DNA from: an uncultured Caldilinea sp.
GTDB taxonomy: Bacteria > Chloroflexota > Anaerolineae > Caldilineales > Caldilineaceae
Direction of reading: 5' to 3'
Length of the DNA: 64,000 nt
NCBI RefSeq assembly: GCF_937128415.1
Contig: NZ_CAKZMJ010000061.1
Location: 1 to 64,000, forward strand
Below, in pieces: positions 31,741 through 48,386 of this stretch; the stretch's first letter is position 1, and each line of letters opens with the position of its first letter. Under the pieces are notes generated by a model. That model saw only the letters and a list, made by a program, of their open reading frames with translations. It was not told where the DNA came from and did not search any database. The translations under genes were made by a program, and so were the position numbers.

Positions 31741-31956
31741 ATGAATCGGACAGCTTATCTGTTGATCGGCGCCGCCGCCGGCGCCGCCATCGCCGCAGCA
31801 TTGCATTATTTTCTGGGGCCGGCGCCGGGGACGACGTACGACGCCAACTACCGCTCCCGACTCGATTTCGCCCTGGAAGAGGGTCGCCGCGCCGCCGCTG
31901 CGCGCGAGCAGGAGCTGCGGCGACAGCTGGCGGATTTACGGAAGCGGGATGTGTAA
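31741..31956 (+). CDS. Small YtxH-like single-helix membrane protein
   Basis: A 71-residue protein with one N-terminal membrane helix (AYLLIGAAAGAAIAAALHYFL) and a charged, helical C-terminal part (FALEEGRRAAAAREQELRRQLADLRKRDV). This is the plan of YtxH-type general-stress proteins, but sequence similarity is not strong enough to assign the family. An upstream in-frame ATG at 31708 would add 11 residues. It follows the PspC gene, and a role in envelope stress is only suggested by that neighbour. Confidence 0.55.
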   Translation: MNRTAYLLIGAAAGAAIAAALHYFLGPAPGTTYDANYRSRLDFALEEGRRAAAAREQELRRQLADLRKRDV

Positions 31957-31971
31957 TTGGGAAAGTGTTGC

Positions 31972-32020
31972 GTGTTGCGTGCTGCGTGATGGGTGGAATT
32001 GTCCACGCAGCACGCAACAC
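31972..32020. terminator. 17-bp inverted repeat, likely bidirectional terminator
   Basis: GTGTTGCGTGCTGCGTG (31972-31988) is the exact reverse complement of the bases at 32004-32020, with a 15-base loop. It lies between the stops of two converging genes (the small membrane protein and mutM). The absence of T-runs makes it weak as an intrinsic terminator. A further direct copy of GCGTGTTGCGT just before it hints at repeat expansion. Confidence 0.6.
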
Positions 32021-32049
32021 GAAACACACCACACACCCCAAGGCGCTTA

Positions 32050-32892
<843 letters not shown>

Positions 32893-32987
32893 AGGAAGCG
32901 ATGTCTCGTGGTTCTGTGTGTTGTGGAGAGCGACGGACGATAAAACAGCGTGCAGCAGCTCGCCTGTTGGGCGTTTGCCCTTTGCGC

Positions 32988-34325
32988 TCAGTTGCGTCGG
33001 CTGCGCCACCAAAGCAGGCCAAAGACGACCAATGCGCCCGCCGCCCCTAGACGCAGCCAGTGCAAGAACGCAACAATTGCTGCAGATGAGAATGCGACCG
33101 CCGTCCGCTCCTGTGACGCTGGCGGGGCGACCAACGTTGCGCTCGTCTGCGCTTCGCCTGTGGCCAACGTCGCCTCAGCGCTTTCCTCGACGGACGTCGC
33201 CGTTGCTTCTTGCTGCGGTGCGAAGTCTTTGCTGCGATCGAGGCTCTCTGCACCGGCGGTCGCTTCGTCCAATGCCGGGGTGGGAGCAACTTCATCCGGC
33301 GCGTGCTCCGCTTCGGGCGTCAGAACGGGTTGGGCCGTCTCGGCTGTCATGGGAGAGGCAATTGGCGCCGCGCCTTCCGGCGCTTGTGGCGCCGTCTCCG
33401 CCGCCACATCCTGGGCGCTTTCTCTTGCGAGCGCTGCAGCGGGCGGAACCGCCATCGACCGGACTTCTCCTGGGCCAGAGGCGATGGAGCCTTCGGTGTG
33501 CATCGGAGCCATTCCGCTCCCGGTCCTCATTGATTGCAGCGGATCTTCGTAGGAGCCGCCAAACGCAGCGCCCTCCGCCTCCGACGCCGCCGGCAACGCT
33601 GCGCCTTGCGGCTGAACATTCGGGGCTGCGCTGCTTGCGACCACGGAGGAGGGTTCCTCAACAGCCTCCGCGGCGACCGCGGCGGCGCTCACAGGCGCTT
33701 CGGTGGGTTGCAACGCCGGAGAGGCTTCCTGCGCGGGGCTGTCTACCTGGCGGTCAGTCGCCTCCATCTCATCGCGGCGATCGGGCGCAGCCGGCGCTGC
33801 GGGCTGCGCCATCTCCGTCGCCGTGGGGATGGACGCAACGGCTGCGTCGGAGAGCATAGCGGCCGGCGGTTGTTCCATCGTTAAAAAGGTGGGGAGAATC
33901 AACGTCACCAGCAGCAACGCCATGCTCGCAGCCATGGCGTTGCGCCAGACCGGGCTGCCCGCCCGCCAGAAGCGCCGCCACCCCTCGAACCACTCGCTCC
34001 ATCTCTTCGATCGAGGCGAAGGCGTCCCTCTGCGCGCGTCCGCTACGCTGCGCGGTTCTGCGGTCACAACGCCGACGACAGGGGCAGGTTCATGGAGGGG
34101 CTGCCCCACCTGATCCCTCGTCAGTGCAAAGGAGCGCGGCGCCTGCAAAAGCGGCAGATTGCGCAGAAGGCGCACCGTCTCCTGCAATGTCGCCAGCCGC
34201 CAGGCGACCGAGGCATCGTCGAGGATGGCTCGTTCGATCAGCGCGCGTTCCTCTTCGCTCACAGCGTTGTCAATGTAGGCGGACAGCAGCTCGTCCGTGA
34301 TCTCTGGATACCGTGATGTCGTCAT
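32988..34325 (-). CDS. Probable anti-sigma factor with long extracellular region
   Basis: A 445-residue protein encoded 57 bases after the ECF sigma gene. The first 60 residues (ITDELLSAYIDNAVSEEERALIE...SVAWRLATLQETVRLLRNLP) look like an anti-sigma helical domain. The zinc-binding His/Cys triad of classical ZAS proteins is absent. A membrane helix spans about residues 128-150. An Ala/Pro/Glu-rich region of roughly 265 residues, predicted disordered, follows, and a second membrane helix is at the extreme C-terminus (about 418-440). The gene order fits an anti-sigma partner that holds the sigma factor at the membrane. Two helices would place both termini in the cytoplasm. Confidence 0.7.
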   Translation of the reverse strand: MTTSRYPEITDELLSAYIDNAVSEEERALIERAILDDASVAWRLATLQETVRLLRNLPLLQAPRSFALTRDQVGQPLHEPAPVVGVVTAEPRSVADARRGTPSPRSKRWSEWFEGWRRFWRAGSPVWRNAMAASMALLLVTLILPTFLTMEQPPAAMLSDAAVASIPTATEMAQPAAPAAPDRRDEMEATDRQVDSPAQEASPALQPTEAPVSAAAVAAEAVEEPSSVVASSAAPNVQPQGAALPAASEAEGAAFGGSYEDPLQSMRTGSGMAPMHTEGSIASGPGEVRSMAVPPAAALARESAQDVAAETAPQAPEGAAPIASPMTAETAQPVLTPEAEHAPDEVAPTPALDEATAGAESLDRSKDFAPQQEATATSVEESAEATLATGEAQTSATLVAPPASQERTAVAFSSAAIVAFLHWLRLGAAGALVVFGLLWWRSRRN

Positions 34326-34382
34326 GGTTTGTGATGGTTTTGCTATTGTCCCGCACCGGGCGGGAATAGCAAGATCTCTTTA

Positions 34383-34997
<615 letters not shown>

Positions 34998-35019
34998 CTG
35001 CCAATTTTGCAGTCCTGGT

Positions 35020-35048
35020 TTGACGTTTCTTCACCGACTTAGTATACT
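35020..35048 (+). promoter_or_regulatory. tRNA-Leu promoter
   Basis: TTGACG (35020-35025), a 17-base spacer and TATACT (35043-35048) form a near-consensus promoter. Transcription should start near 35055, about 25 bases before the mature tRNA. Confidence 0.8.
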
Positions 35049-35075
35049 GGATAGCATACTGATGGTCGGTGTGAT

Positions 35076-35165
<90 letters not shown>

Positions 35166-35421
35166 AAACGAGCCCAATGCACGTTCATCAGCATCTCATC
35201 GGGTGCATGATCCTCAACGCTGGACATGCACCCCCGCCATGCAGACGAAACGCTTGCGTTCGCCCTCCTCACTTGCATTTGTGCATTCTCCAGCCTTTCC
35301 GCACCAACATCCAGAGCGATTATAGCAGGGGCGACGAGCTTCGTAGAAACATGTTTGCGTAGGAAAAGGGGTGGCCTGCGGTCCAGCATTCGATGAGAAG
35401 AGTCGGTACACTGGTTCGGAT

Positions 35422-36870
35422 ATGAAGCAACTGCGAACCATGACGACGCAATGGATGTCTAAGATGAAAAGAATCGATTCATTCCCTCTGACCTGGTCCT
35501 TTCTCAACCTGTCGCGTCTGTTCCCCTCTATCCGAGATTTTTCACCCGGCCCGGCGCTGTGGATCGGGCTGTTGGTTACGGCGTTGGCGTTGACCGCATG
35601 CGGCGCGCCCGGCGGAAGAGGGAGCAGTGAAGAACGCCTGATTGAAGAGACGCGGCGCATCGCCCAGCAATTTCAAGTCGATCGAGACCTTGCCCAGGCG
35701 CAGGCGGCGCTCGAAGCGCTGGAGGTCGCCAATCCCCGGCAATGGCTCATGCTCCAGACAGAGATGATGATCGCCGAAGGCGCCGATCCGTCGCTGACGG
35801 CGAGCATGGTCAAATTGACCGAGGCGCTCAACATCCAATCCAACGTGATCCGGGCCTACGCGGAGCGCCAGGGGCTGCTTGAGCCGACGCCAACCTTTGT
35901 CCTCGAGGCGGTCGCCGCAGCGCCGACGCCTACGCCTCCGCCGTCGACGGCGGAAAGGACGGAGGCGGGCGAGGCCTCAGCGGCGTCGGTTGCCGAGGAG
36001 GGGGTGACGGGTGAGCAGGCAGGGGAGCTTGCGTTGCCGACGCCGACCCCGCTGCCCACGACGCCGTCGATCCCGCAGGGGCGCTCCACCGGCCTGGTGA
36101 ACGTGCGCAGCGGTCCGGGCACGACGTTCGCAATCGTCGCCTCGCTGGCGGAGAATGACCTGGTCGAACTGATCGGTAAGACGCCTGCAGGCGATTGGTG
36201 GCAAGTGCGCACCTCCGGCGGCGCCACCGGTTGGGTCTTCGCGCAGTTGTTGGAGGCGCAGGGCGACGTGAGCGCCGTGGCGGTGGCCGCCAACATCCCC
36301 GATCCACCCACGCCCACACCGACGCCTGCACCGGTGGTCGTCGCCGACTCCCCTGCAGCCGAGGCGCCTACACCTGAAGCGCCGGCAGAGCCGACGCCTG
36401 CGCCGGCGCCCGCCGGGCCGGATTTCCGTCTCGTCGAGAAGCGGCTCTGGGACGTCTATGAAAACGGCGGCAGCAAGGATGGTCCAACCGTGCGCTGCGG
36501 CGAAAAGCGCGAGCTGCATGTCTTCGTGCGCGACGCCAACGGCAACCCCCTCAACGGCGTGGCCGTGCAGGCCCAGCTCGGCGCCCGCGAAATCATCGTC
36601 ACCGGCGCCCAGGGCAAAGGCGACGGCAAGGCGGAGTTCGTCCTCGGCGGCGGGCAGGACGTCGCCGTGATTCGCGATGTGGACGGCCGCGAAGTCACTT
36701 CAGACGTCGCCTACGGCCTCACCACCGACCCACGCGCCATTCCGTTCGAGTATCTGATCGCAGGGCAATATTGCGCCGATGAAGCGGCGTGCCGAGCCTG
36801 GATCGATTCTCCGTTCCCCCCTTGTTATGGGCACTATAGCTGGAGCGTGACCTTCCAGCGCAGCTATTAG
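35422..36870 (+). CDS. SH3b-domain lipoprotein with beta-sandwich C-terminus
   Basis: A protein of about 482 residues. The start is uncertain: 35422, 35443, 35452 and 35464 are all ATG in frame and none has a strong ribosome site. A lipoprotein-type signal ends at LALTAC. A helical segment (ERLIEETRRIAQQFQVDRDLAQAQ...) follows, then a Pro/Thr linker and an SH3b domain (GLVNVRSGPGTTFAIVASLAENDLVELIGKT...GWVFAQLL). A second Pro/Thr linker leads to a C-terminal domain of about 145 residues with four cysteines, starting FRLVEKRLWDVYENGG. That last domain resembles the C-terminus of the next gene's product. It is probably surface-anchored; SH3b domains usually bind peptidoglycan. Confidence 0.72.
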   Translation: MKQLRTMTTQWMSKMKRIDSFPLTWSFLNLSRLFPSIRDFSPGPALWIGLLVTALALTACGAPGGRGSSEERLIEETRRIAQQFQVDRDLAQAQAALEALEVANPRQWLMLQTEMMIAEGADPSLTASMVKLTEALNIQSNVIRAYAERQGLLEPTPTFVLEAVAAAPTPTPPPSTAERTEAGEASAASVAEEGVTGEQAGELALPTPTPLPTTPSIPQGRSTGLVNVRSGPGTTFAIVASLAENDLVELIGKTPAGDWWQVRTSGGATGWVFAQLLEAQGDVSAVAVAANIPDPPTPTPTPAPVVVADSPAAEAPTPEAPAEPTPAPAPAGPDFRLVEKRLWDVYENGGSKDGPTVRCGEKRELHVFVRDANGNPLNGVAVQAQLGAREIIVTGAQGKGDGKAEFVLGGGQDVAVIRDVDGREVTSDVAYGLTTDPRAIPFEYLIAGQYCADEAACRAWIDSPFPPCYGHYSWSVTFQRSY

Positions 36871-36963
36871 CGGCCCCTCATGCTGCTATCACGCATAGGA
36901 GAACATGCATAGGAAAAACATAGGCATGGGGGAATCCGTTTTCAATCTACTTTGGTGCAGGCT

Positions 36964-36992
36964 TTGCAGGCTGCCTGGCTCCGTGCGATAAT
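36964..36992 (+). promoter_or_regulatory. Promoter of the four-cNBD gene
   Basis: TTGCAG (36964-36969), a 17-base spacer and GATAAT (36987-36992) with TGC directly before it (extended -10) make a convincing promoter. It is about 40 bases upstream of the start codon, so the gene is transcribed separately from the SH3b gene. Confidence 0.7.
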
Positions 36993-37030
36993 CGACAGTT
37001 GAAGCGCGATGCAAATGACTGCCCTGCGCC

Positions 37031-39664
<2,634 letters not shown>

Positions 39665-39700
39665 GCCGAAATGATCAGGGGTTGAAGTTGTCCGGAGTTC

Positions 39701-40393
39701 TCATGTGTACAAGGTGACGTCGCGCACGCCGACGACCACCTGACGGCTGCTTTCGACCCAGGGATGTTCCGCGCCGTTGCGTCTCCATGGAGAGAGAATG
39801 CGACGCCACCAACGATTGGCGGTCCAGTTGCTCTGCATCACCGCCACGCTATAAGGTTCGCCGCGCAGCCAGTGACGCAAAAAGACGGAGAGGCTCGGTT
39901 CAGGGAACCAGTTGACACCGAGCGCGCCGTTCGTCACTCTGGCGCCGAGCGACAACCATCGTTGCGCCAGGGAAAGGCCATAACAGTTCACCCCGTAGAC
40001 GGCGCGCAGATCAAGCCGCTCCGGCGACTGTTGAACAATGCGCTGAAGCTGCGAGAAGGTTTCCTCGCCGATCAGGTGTTCGCCGCGGCGCCCAACCAAT
40101 ACACCCTCCCGGCCATGGACGAGCAGAAGTAAATCCACGGTGTGGGTCTGGCTGAGCTCCAGCAACGCAGCGACGAGCTTGGGCCCTGTGGCGTCGTCGT
40201 CTTCGAGGATGCAGACGCGGTCATAGCGGCGATGCGCCCCATACAGACGCAACAACAGCTTGGCGTACTCCTCGGTCGCCCAGTCGATCGTCGCCATGAC
40301 CCAGCGCGGAGGGCGAATGTGGGCGATGTGGCCGACGTTTTCCAGGAAGACCAGCAAGGCGATCGGTTTTTTGTGCATGGCGGCGTGCGTCAC
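39701..40393 (-). CDS. Uncharacterised protein, possible caspase-like fold
   Basis: I do not recognise this 230-residue protein with certainty. A hydrophobic strand LLLLVHGREGVLVG is followed about 45 residues later by LRAVYGVNCYGLSLAQRWLSLGA. This His-Gly and Cys pairing at the ends of two predicted strands resembles the catalytic dyad of caspase-like (clan CD) cysteine peptidases. The C-terminal part is rich in Trp and Arg. The start is GTG at 40393; an ATG at 40378 is possible. It lies 6 bases after the 96-residue gene on the same strand, so the two are probably co-transcribed. Confidence 0.4.
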   Translation of the reverse strand: MTHAAMHKKPIALLVFLENVGHIAHIRPPRWVMATIDWATEEYAKLLLRLYGAHRRYDRVCILEDDDATGPKLVAALLELSQTHTVDLLLLVHGREGVLVGRRGEHLIGEETFSQLQRIVQQSPERLDLRAVYGVNCYGLSLAQRWLSLGARVTNGALGVNWFPEPSLSVFLRHWLRGEPYSVAVMQSNWTANRWWRRILSPWRRNGAEHPWVESSRQVVVGVRDVTLYT

Positions 40394-40399
40394 GACAGA

Positions 40400-40690
<291 letters not shown>

Positions 40691-40865
40691 GGTTTTTCCT
40701 CCCGGGGAACCCCTCATCGATCCTGCAAAAAGCGACGCTTTCTTATAGTCTATCATAAGAGACGCACTTGATCGCAACGAAAGTTCCTGTTTCCCTTCGG
40801 ATGCGGGCAACTTCCCGCGTCGATGATATACTGCTTTTATCGAGAAATATTTCAGCGTCAAACGA

Positions 40866-42689
<1,824 letters not shown>

Positions 42690-42692
42690 GGG

Positions 42693-43694
42693 TTAGGATT
42701 GGGCAGGCCGATACGCCACAAACCCATCTCTCTCATAGCGCTCCAATCGCCCCTCTTCCGCCAGATATTCCAGGTGCGCCAGCGCCTCGGCGACGGCGAA
42801 GCGAATCTCATGGGGACTGAGGCGGTCGAAGTCGAAGATGGCGTAGCTGACTTCGAGCGCGGTGGCGCCATTGGCCGCCGCTGCGTAGGCAGCTTGGAGC
42901 CGCTCCTCGTGATGGCGCAGCAGTTCGCACAGACGCCCTCGCCAGTCGAGAATAGCCTCGTAGTGGCCGGGCAGCGCCAGCGTCACCTCCAGCGCCATCA
43001 AGGACTGCAGGGACTCCATGTAGCGTTGCAGCGGATTGGGCTGCGTGGAAGGCCAGAGGCCGATGTTGGGCGTGATATGCTGCAGCACCTGATCGCCGCA
43101 GAAGATCAGGCGCTCTGAAGGCGCATAGAAGAGGAGCTGTCCGTCGGCGTGGCCGGGCGCGTGGATGACCTCGAATCGGCGTCCGGCCATGCGGAGGGTT
43201 TCCCCTGGGTTCAGGAACGCCACATCGACCGGCGTAGGCTGCGTCATCTGACGCAGCTTTTGCTGTTGGCTCGCCACGAGAGCGCCCACCTCGGGCGGCG
43301 CGCCCACCCGACGTAGATACGCCGGCAACGCCTCGTCTTGCCGTTCGCCGTGCACCCACGCCGCTTCGGCGACTTCCCACTCGCGCGGGGACATGAAGAC
43401 CGGCGCGCCGGTCTCTTGCTGCAGACGCCCGGCCAGGCCGATGTGGTCGGGATGCATGTGCGTCACGACAATGCGACGAATGTCGCCGAGCGCTATCCCA
43501 AGCCGGGCGAAGGCCGCCTGCCATCCTGCGTAGATCTCCGGACGATGCAGCCCTGTGTCGAGCACGGTCCAGCCGTCGTCGTCTTCGAGCAGATAACAGT
43601 TGACGTGATTGAGCGCAAAGGGAAGCGGGAGCCGAACGCGGTGGACGCCGGGGACAACCTCTTCGACGCTGCTTGGAGCGGTGCTGATGGACAT
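42693..43694 (-). CDS. MBL-fold metallo-hydrolase
   Basis: A metallo-beta-lactamase-fold hydrolase of 333 residues. The metal motif THMHPDHIG gives His79, His81, Asp83 and His84. Further ligands are seen in [18 protein letters not shown] and [11 protein letters not shown]-terminal helical domain of about 90 residues ([19 protein letters not shown]...) is typical of the LACTB2/glyoxalase-II-like group, which includes thioesterases and RNases. The exact substrate is unknown. It converges tightly on the M3 peptidase gene. Confidence 0.9.
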   Translation of the reverse strand: MSISTAPSSVEEVVPGVHRVRLPLPFALNHVNCYLLEDDDGWTVLDTGLHRPEIYAGWQAAFARLGIALGDIRRIVVTHMHPDHIGLAGRLQQETGAPVFMSPREWEVAEAAWVHGERQDEALPAYLRRVGAPPEVGALVASQQQKLRQMTQPTPVDVAFLNPGETLRMAGRRFEVIHAPGHADGQLLFYAPSERLIFCGDQVLQHITPNIGLWPSTQPNPLQRYMESLQSLMALEVTLALPGHYEAILDWRGRLCELLRHHEERLQAAYAAAANGATALEVSYAIFDFDRLSPHEIRFAVAEALAHLEYLAEEGRLERYERDGFVAYRPAQS

Positions 43695-43946
43695 GATGCG
43701 TCTGTCTTTCTCCGAGTGGATCGTTCAGTCTTTTCTTCATACCGTAGATCGTCGGCTTCGCCAAATCAGGCAGGGGGCGATATGCATGCCTGTTTGACCC
43801 GAAGCGCTGATGAAGGTATGATTTGCTACGCAATGCGCGTTCCTTGTTAAACTTTCACCTCAATCTACACATGCGTCTCACCAACAAAAGTTTTATTATC
43901 GTCAACGACGACCAGCCAACACCATTCAAAGGAGGAGTCAAACGCC

Positions 43947-44525
43947 ATGGACACCACCAATTTGATCGAGAATTTACAGCGCGCGCTCCGATTCGATGCA
44001 TCCTTCTATCGAGAAGTGGCGAACGATGAGCGTTACAACCAACAGGCGCTGACCGTCGTCATCCTGGCCGCAGTGCTCTCGGGCGTCGGCGCATTCCTGG
44101 GCAGCCTTTTCAGCGGGGCCATTCTGGGCGCGTTCCTGGGCCTGTTGCTGGGCGTCGTCGTCACCGTCATCGGCTACTACGTTTGGGCCTATGTGGTGCA
44201 GTTCGTCGGCGCACAGTTCTTCCAGGGGCAGGCGACGGCGCCGCAGTTGTTGCGCGCGCTAGGCTACGCCTACGCGCCGACGGCGCTGAACATGCTCAGC
44301 TTCATCCCTTGCGTCGGGGGGCTGGTGGCGTTGGTCGGCAGCGTCTGGGCGCTGGTCTGCGGCTTTTTCGCCGTGCGCGAGGCGCATCGCCTGGATGACG
44401 GCAAGACGCTCCTGACGGTGATCATTGGATGGATTCTCGTGGCCATCATCACGGCGATCCTCGGCGTCTTTGGCGCGCTCTTCGGCGCCGGCGCGGTGGG
44501 TTTCGGTTCGTTGCTGCGCAATTGA
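43947..44525 (+). CDS. Yip1-family membrane protein
   Basis: An integral membrane protein of 192 residues with a soluble N-terminus (about 35 residues, [24 protein letters not shown]) and five hydrophobic helices. The layout and the motif [45 protein letters not shown] (broken here by family convention into helices 3 and 4) match the Yip1/DUF1282 group. Bacterial functions are unknown. AAAGGAGGAG precedes the start. The gene-free stretch before it (43695-43946) showed no further features. Confidence 0.8.
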   Translation: MDTTNLIENLQRALRFDASFYREVANDERYNQQALTVVILAAVLSGVGAFLGSLFSGAILGAFLGLLLGVVVTVIGYYVWAYVVQFVGAQFFQGQATAPQLLRALGYAYAPTALNMLSFIPCVGGLVALVGSVWALVCGFFAVREAHRLDDGKTLLTVIIGWILVAIITAILGVFGALFGAGAVGFGSLLRN

Positions 44526-44595
44526 TAGACAGCAATGGATAGATAGCCGAAAATGGATAGACAGCAGAAAATCGACGCAAGGATGTAAGCATTTT

Positions 44596-45681
<1,086 letters not shown>

Positions 45682-45691
45682 GGAAGGGAAC

Positions 45692-45784
45692 ATGCGCACC
45701 TTGCGTCGCTGCGCGTCGGGGGATGCAATCCCCCCCGACGCCTTTCCCGATATCCGGTTGGCCGTGGATGCGCTGCTGATGTAG
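45692..45784 (+). CDS. Possible 30-residue small protein
   Basis: A short frame begins 10 bases after the thyX stop, with AGGAAGG before its ATG. It encodes [20 protein letters not shown] and ends in RLAVDALLM. The DNA inside it (45714-45742) forms a GC-rich hairpin. Either the hairpin is the functional item (3' end of thyX mRNA) or this is a small protein; the evidence does not decide. Confidence 0.25.
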   Translation: MRTLRRCASGDAIPPDAFPDIRLAVDALLM

Positions 45785-45837
45785 GGGATGTCTCTGTAGA
45801 AGTCACGATTGTCTGCTGCTCACTTCACCTTTGACGC

Positions 45838-45877
45838 TGCGCCTTGTCTGTTTTGACTGCGCCTTGTCTGTCTTGAC
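45838..45877. repeat. 20-bp tandem repeat upstream of the Wzz-like gene
   Basis: TGCGCCTTGTCTGTTTTGAC (45838-45857) is followed directly by a copy with one change (45858-45877). Each contains a TTGAC element, so the repeats may carry alternative -35 boxes or a regulator site. The Wzz-like start codon lies 62 bases downstream. Confidence 0.75.
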
Positions 45878-45939
45878 ACGTCGCCGTTCTGGAGAATCGG
45901 TCGGGGTCCCCCGGCTCCTTTGCAGAAATGAGGTGCACG

Positions 45940-48369
45940 ATGCAGGATGCAACCCGAATGCCGAGCCTGCCCAAAGCGATCGACGACGAAGATGAAATCG
46001 ATCTGCGTCAGTATCTGGAGGCGCTGATTGCCTGGCGATGGGAAATTCTGGCGACGATGGTCGCCGCCGCCCTGCTGGCGATGGGCGGCGTGCTGGCGAT
46101 GCGCCTGCTGCAGCCCCCCGTCTACAAGGCGACTGCGACGGTGGTGATTGCGCGCACCAGCAGCAACATCAACTTCGACGACACCTTTCGCACCGTGTTG
46201 ACGGAGCAGAATCTGACCACTGCGCAGCGCGCCGACGTTCTGGTGAGCACGCGCCGCGCTGCGCTGGTGGGGCTGGTTTTCAACGGCGCCGTGGCGCAAA
46301 GCGTCGCCGCCGCGCTCGACGCCAGCTTCGACGAGGAGGAGCGCCTCCCCTCCCGGCTGTTGGAGCGCATCGAAGCCACGGCGGTGGCGGCGCCGGGCAG
46401 CCGCACCGAAGGCGACCTGATCCGCATCACGGCCAGCGCCGGCGCGCCGGACAAAGCGGCGGCGCTGGCGAACGCCTGGGCGCACAGCTATGTGGAGCAT
46501 GTCAACCGGCTCTACGGCCAGGTGCCGGAGCCGCTGATGGCCTCGGTGCAGAGCGAGTTGGCGCAGGCGGAGGAGACCTTCCAAGACGCCCAGCGCGCCC
46601 TGGAGGCGTTCATTGCGGACAACCAGATCAATCTGCTCGAGCGTCAGATCGCCGAAAAGCAGCAGATCATCGCCAGCCTGCAGGCGAGCAAGCAGACGGC
46701 GCTCCAGACTTTGCTCGACGAAGAGCTGGCTGCGCAGCGGGAGATGATCGCCGCCTACATCCAGGCGTCGACGCGCAACCGTCTGTTGCTCTTTGAAAAG
46801 GAGCAGGAGTCCCGACGTGCGTTGATTGCGGCCCTCCTCGACGCCGATCGAGAGAATCGACTCCTCGCCTTCCAGATGGAGCAGGAGGGGCGCCGCAAAC
46901 TTTTCGAGCAGGCGTTGCAGGCCGAGATGGAAAATCGAGCCCTGGCGCTCGCCGCCGATCAGGAGCTGCGCCGTCAGCTCTTCGAGGCGTACGCCGGCGC
47001 CGACATTCGCACCCGGGTGGCGGCCTTCAACGAACAGGTGGACGCCCGGCTGCAGGCGCTGGCGCAAAGTTACGCCACGCGCCAGCGTCTCGAACGGCTG
47101 CTCGACGACGCACGTGGACTGCTCGCACAGGTGAGCGAAGCTGGAGAGGCGGGCGCGGCCACCAATGTCCTGGCGCTGCTCCTGCTGAAGAGTCAGGTCT
47201 ACAGCACCGGCGCCGCGCCCGAAGTTGCGGCGTCTGCGCCTGCCCCTGCGCTCAGAAGCGAGTGGACGCTGGCGCCGCCGCCCAGCATACCGCTGCCGAC
47301 CACCGCCGTCACCGACGCGGTGCAGCCCGCCTTGTGGTTAACCTTCCAGACGAATTTGTTGTCGACGGTGCGCGCCGAGATGCAATCTCTGTGGCTCAGC
47401 TGGACGCGGGCGCAGCAGGCTCAGCTGCAGCAAGCGGTGAATGACGCCTCCAGGAGCGCAACGCCCTGGCCGCCCCTGCAGCTGCGACTGGACGATCTGG
47501 CGTCGATCGGCGTCAGCGCCGACAGCCAGGTCGCCGAGCTGACCACCCTCGTGCGCGTGCTGGAGGAGCGCATCGCCGGGCTGAACGAGGCGATCGAGGC
47601 GCAGACGCAGCAGCTCCTGGACAACGCCGGGTACATGCTGGTCACCCCTGAACGGTCGGAGGAGGATCCGCTCTTCGCAGCGATGCAGGCGCACTATGCC
47701 GCGCTTTTCGATGTTCCCGCACTGACGGACGCCATCGCTGCGAGCGGCGCGCTCTCCGGGACGGTTCTGGCGCGCTACGAGGCGCTCTTCGCACCTGGCC
47801 CGCTCGTCCTGGCCGCCACGGCGCTCACGGCCACTACGCCGCTGCTAGAAGCCGTGCAGACGCGCTATCCCGAGCTTTTCAACGCGGGTGAGCTTTCGCT
47901 CCTCGCCGGACAACCGGTGACGGACGCCGCGCTTTCCGCCCTCAGCGCAGCGCGCGTTCAGGAACTGTTCGAACTGCGGGGCGTCGAGAGCGCCGTGAAC
48001 TCCATGGCGGCGACCACGCAGTTGAACGCATGGATCGAAGGATTGGAGCAGGAAATCCGAAGCCTGCAGGCGCAACGCGAAGCGCAGATCAGCCGCCGCG
48101 ACGCGCTGACCCGCGATCGCGATCTGGCGCTCAAATCTTTCAACACCCTCAAGAATAAGCTGGCCGAGCTGCAGCTGGCCAGCACGGCGTTGGCCAGCGA
48201 GGTGCGGTTTGGGTCGCCTGCGCTGCCGCCGCTGCATGCGGAGACGCGCGTCAGCCTTGCGATGGCGGTGGCCTTGGGCGCGCTGGCGGGGCTGAGCTTG
48301 GGGACGCTCGTCGCCTTGCTGGCGCATGCGATGGGCAAAAAGCCGTTGTTGCTGCCCGGCGGTGACTGA
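45940..48369 (+). CDS. Very long Wzz-like polysaccharide co-polymerase
   Basis: An 809-residue protein with a membrane helix near each end (ILATMVAAALLAMGGVLAM at about 32-50, and VSLAMAVALGALAGLSLGTLVALL near the C-terminus). The Wzz signature is seen in IDLRQYLEALIAWRWEIL and YKATATVVIART. This plan fits a chain-length determinant for surface polysaccharide, but Wzz proteins are usually 300-450 residues. The periplasmic part is long and helical, with four 26-residue tandem repeats at residues 254-357 (unit pattern NRLLAFxxEQExRRxLxxAL). A C-terminal coiled coil LEQEIRSLQAQREAQISRRD follows. No tyrosine-kinase domain is fused. The ATG at 45940 follows GAGGTG. It is encoded opposite to the polysaccharide cluster. 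Confidence 0.82.
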   Translation: MQDATRMPSLPKAIDDEDEIDLRQYLEALIAWRWEILATMVAAALLAMGGVLAMRLLQPPVYKATATVVIARTSSNINFDDTFRTVLTEQNLTTAQRADVLVSTRRAALVGLVFNGAVAQSVAAALDASFDEEERLPSRLLERIEATAVAAPGSRTEGDLIRITASAGAPDKAAALANAWAHSYVEHVNRLYGQVPEPLMASVQSELAQAEETFQDAQRALEAFIADNQINLLERQIAEKQQIIASLQASKQTALQTLLDEELAAQREMIAAYIQASTRNRLLLFEKEQESRRALIAALLDADRENRLLAFQMEQEGRRKLFEQALQAEMENRALALAADQELRRQLFEAYAGADIRTRVAAFNEQVDARLQALAQSYATRQRLERLLDDARGLLAQVSEAGEAGAATNVLALLLLKSQVYSTGAAPEVAASAPAPALRSEWTLAPPPSIPLPTTAVTDAVQPALWLTFQTNLLSTVRAEMQSLWLSWTRAQQAQLQQAVNDASRSATPWPPLQLRLDDLASIGVSADSQVAELTTLVRVLEERIAGLNEAIEAQTQQLLDNAGYMLVTPERSEEDPLFAAMQAHYAALFDVPALTDAIAASGALSGTVLARYEALFAPGPLVLAATALTATTPLLEAVQTRYPELFNAGELSLLAGQPVTDAALSALSAARVQELFELRGVESAVNSMAATTQLNAWIEGLEQEIRSLQAQREAQISRRDALTRDRDLALKSFNTLKNKLAELQLASTALASEVRFGSPALPPLHAETRVSLAMAVALGALAGLSLGTLVALLAHAMGKKPLLLPGGD

Positions 48370-48386
48370 CGCAGGCCGGTGAGGGG

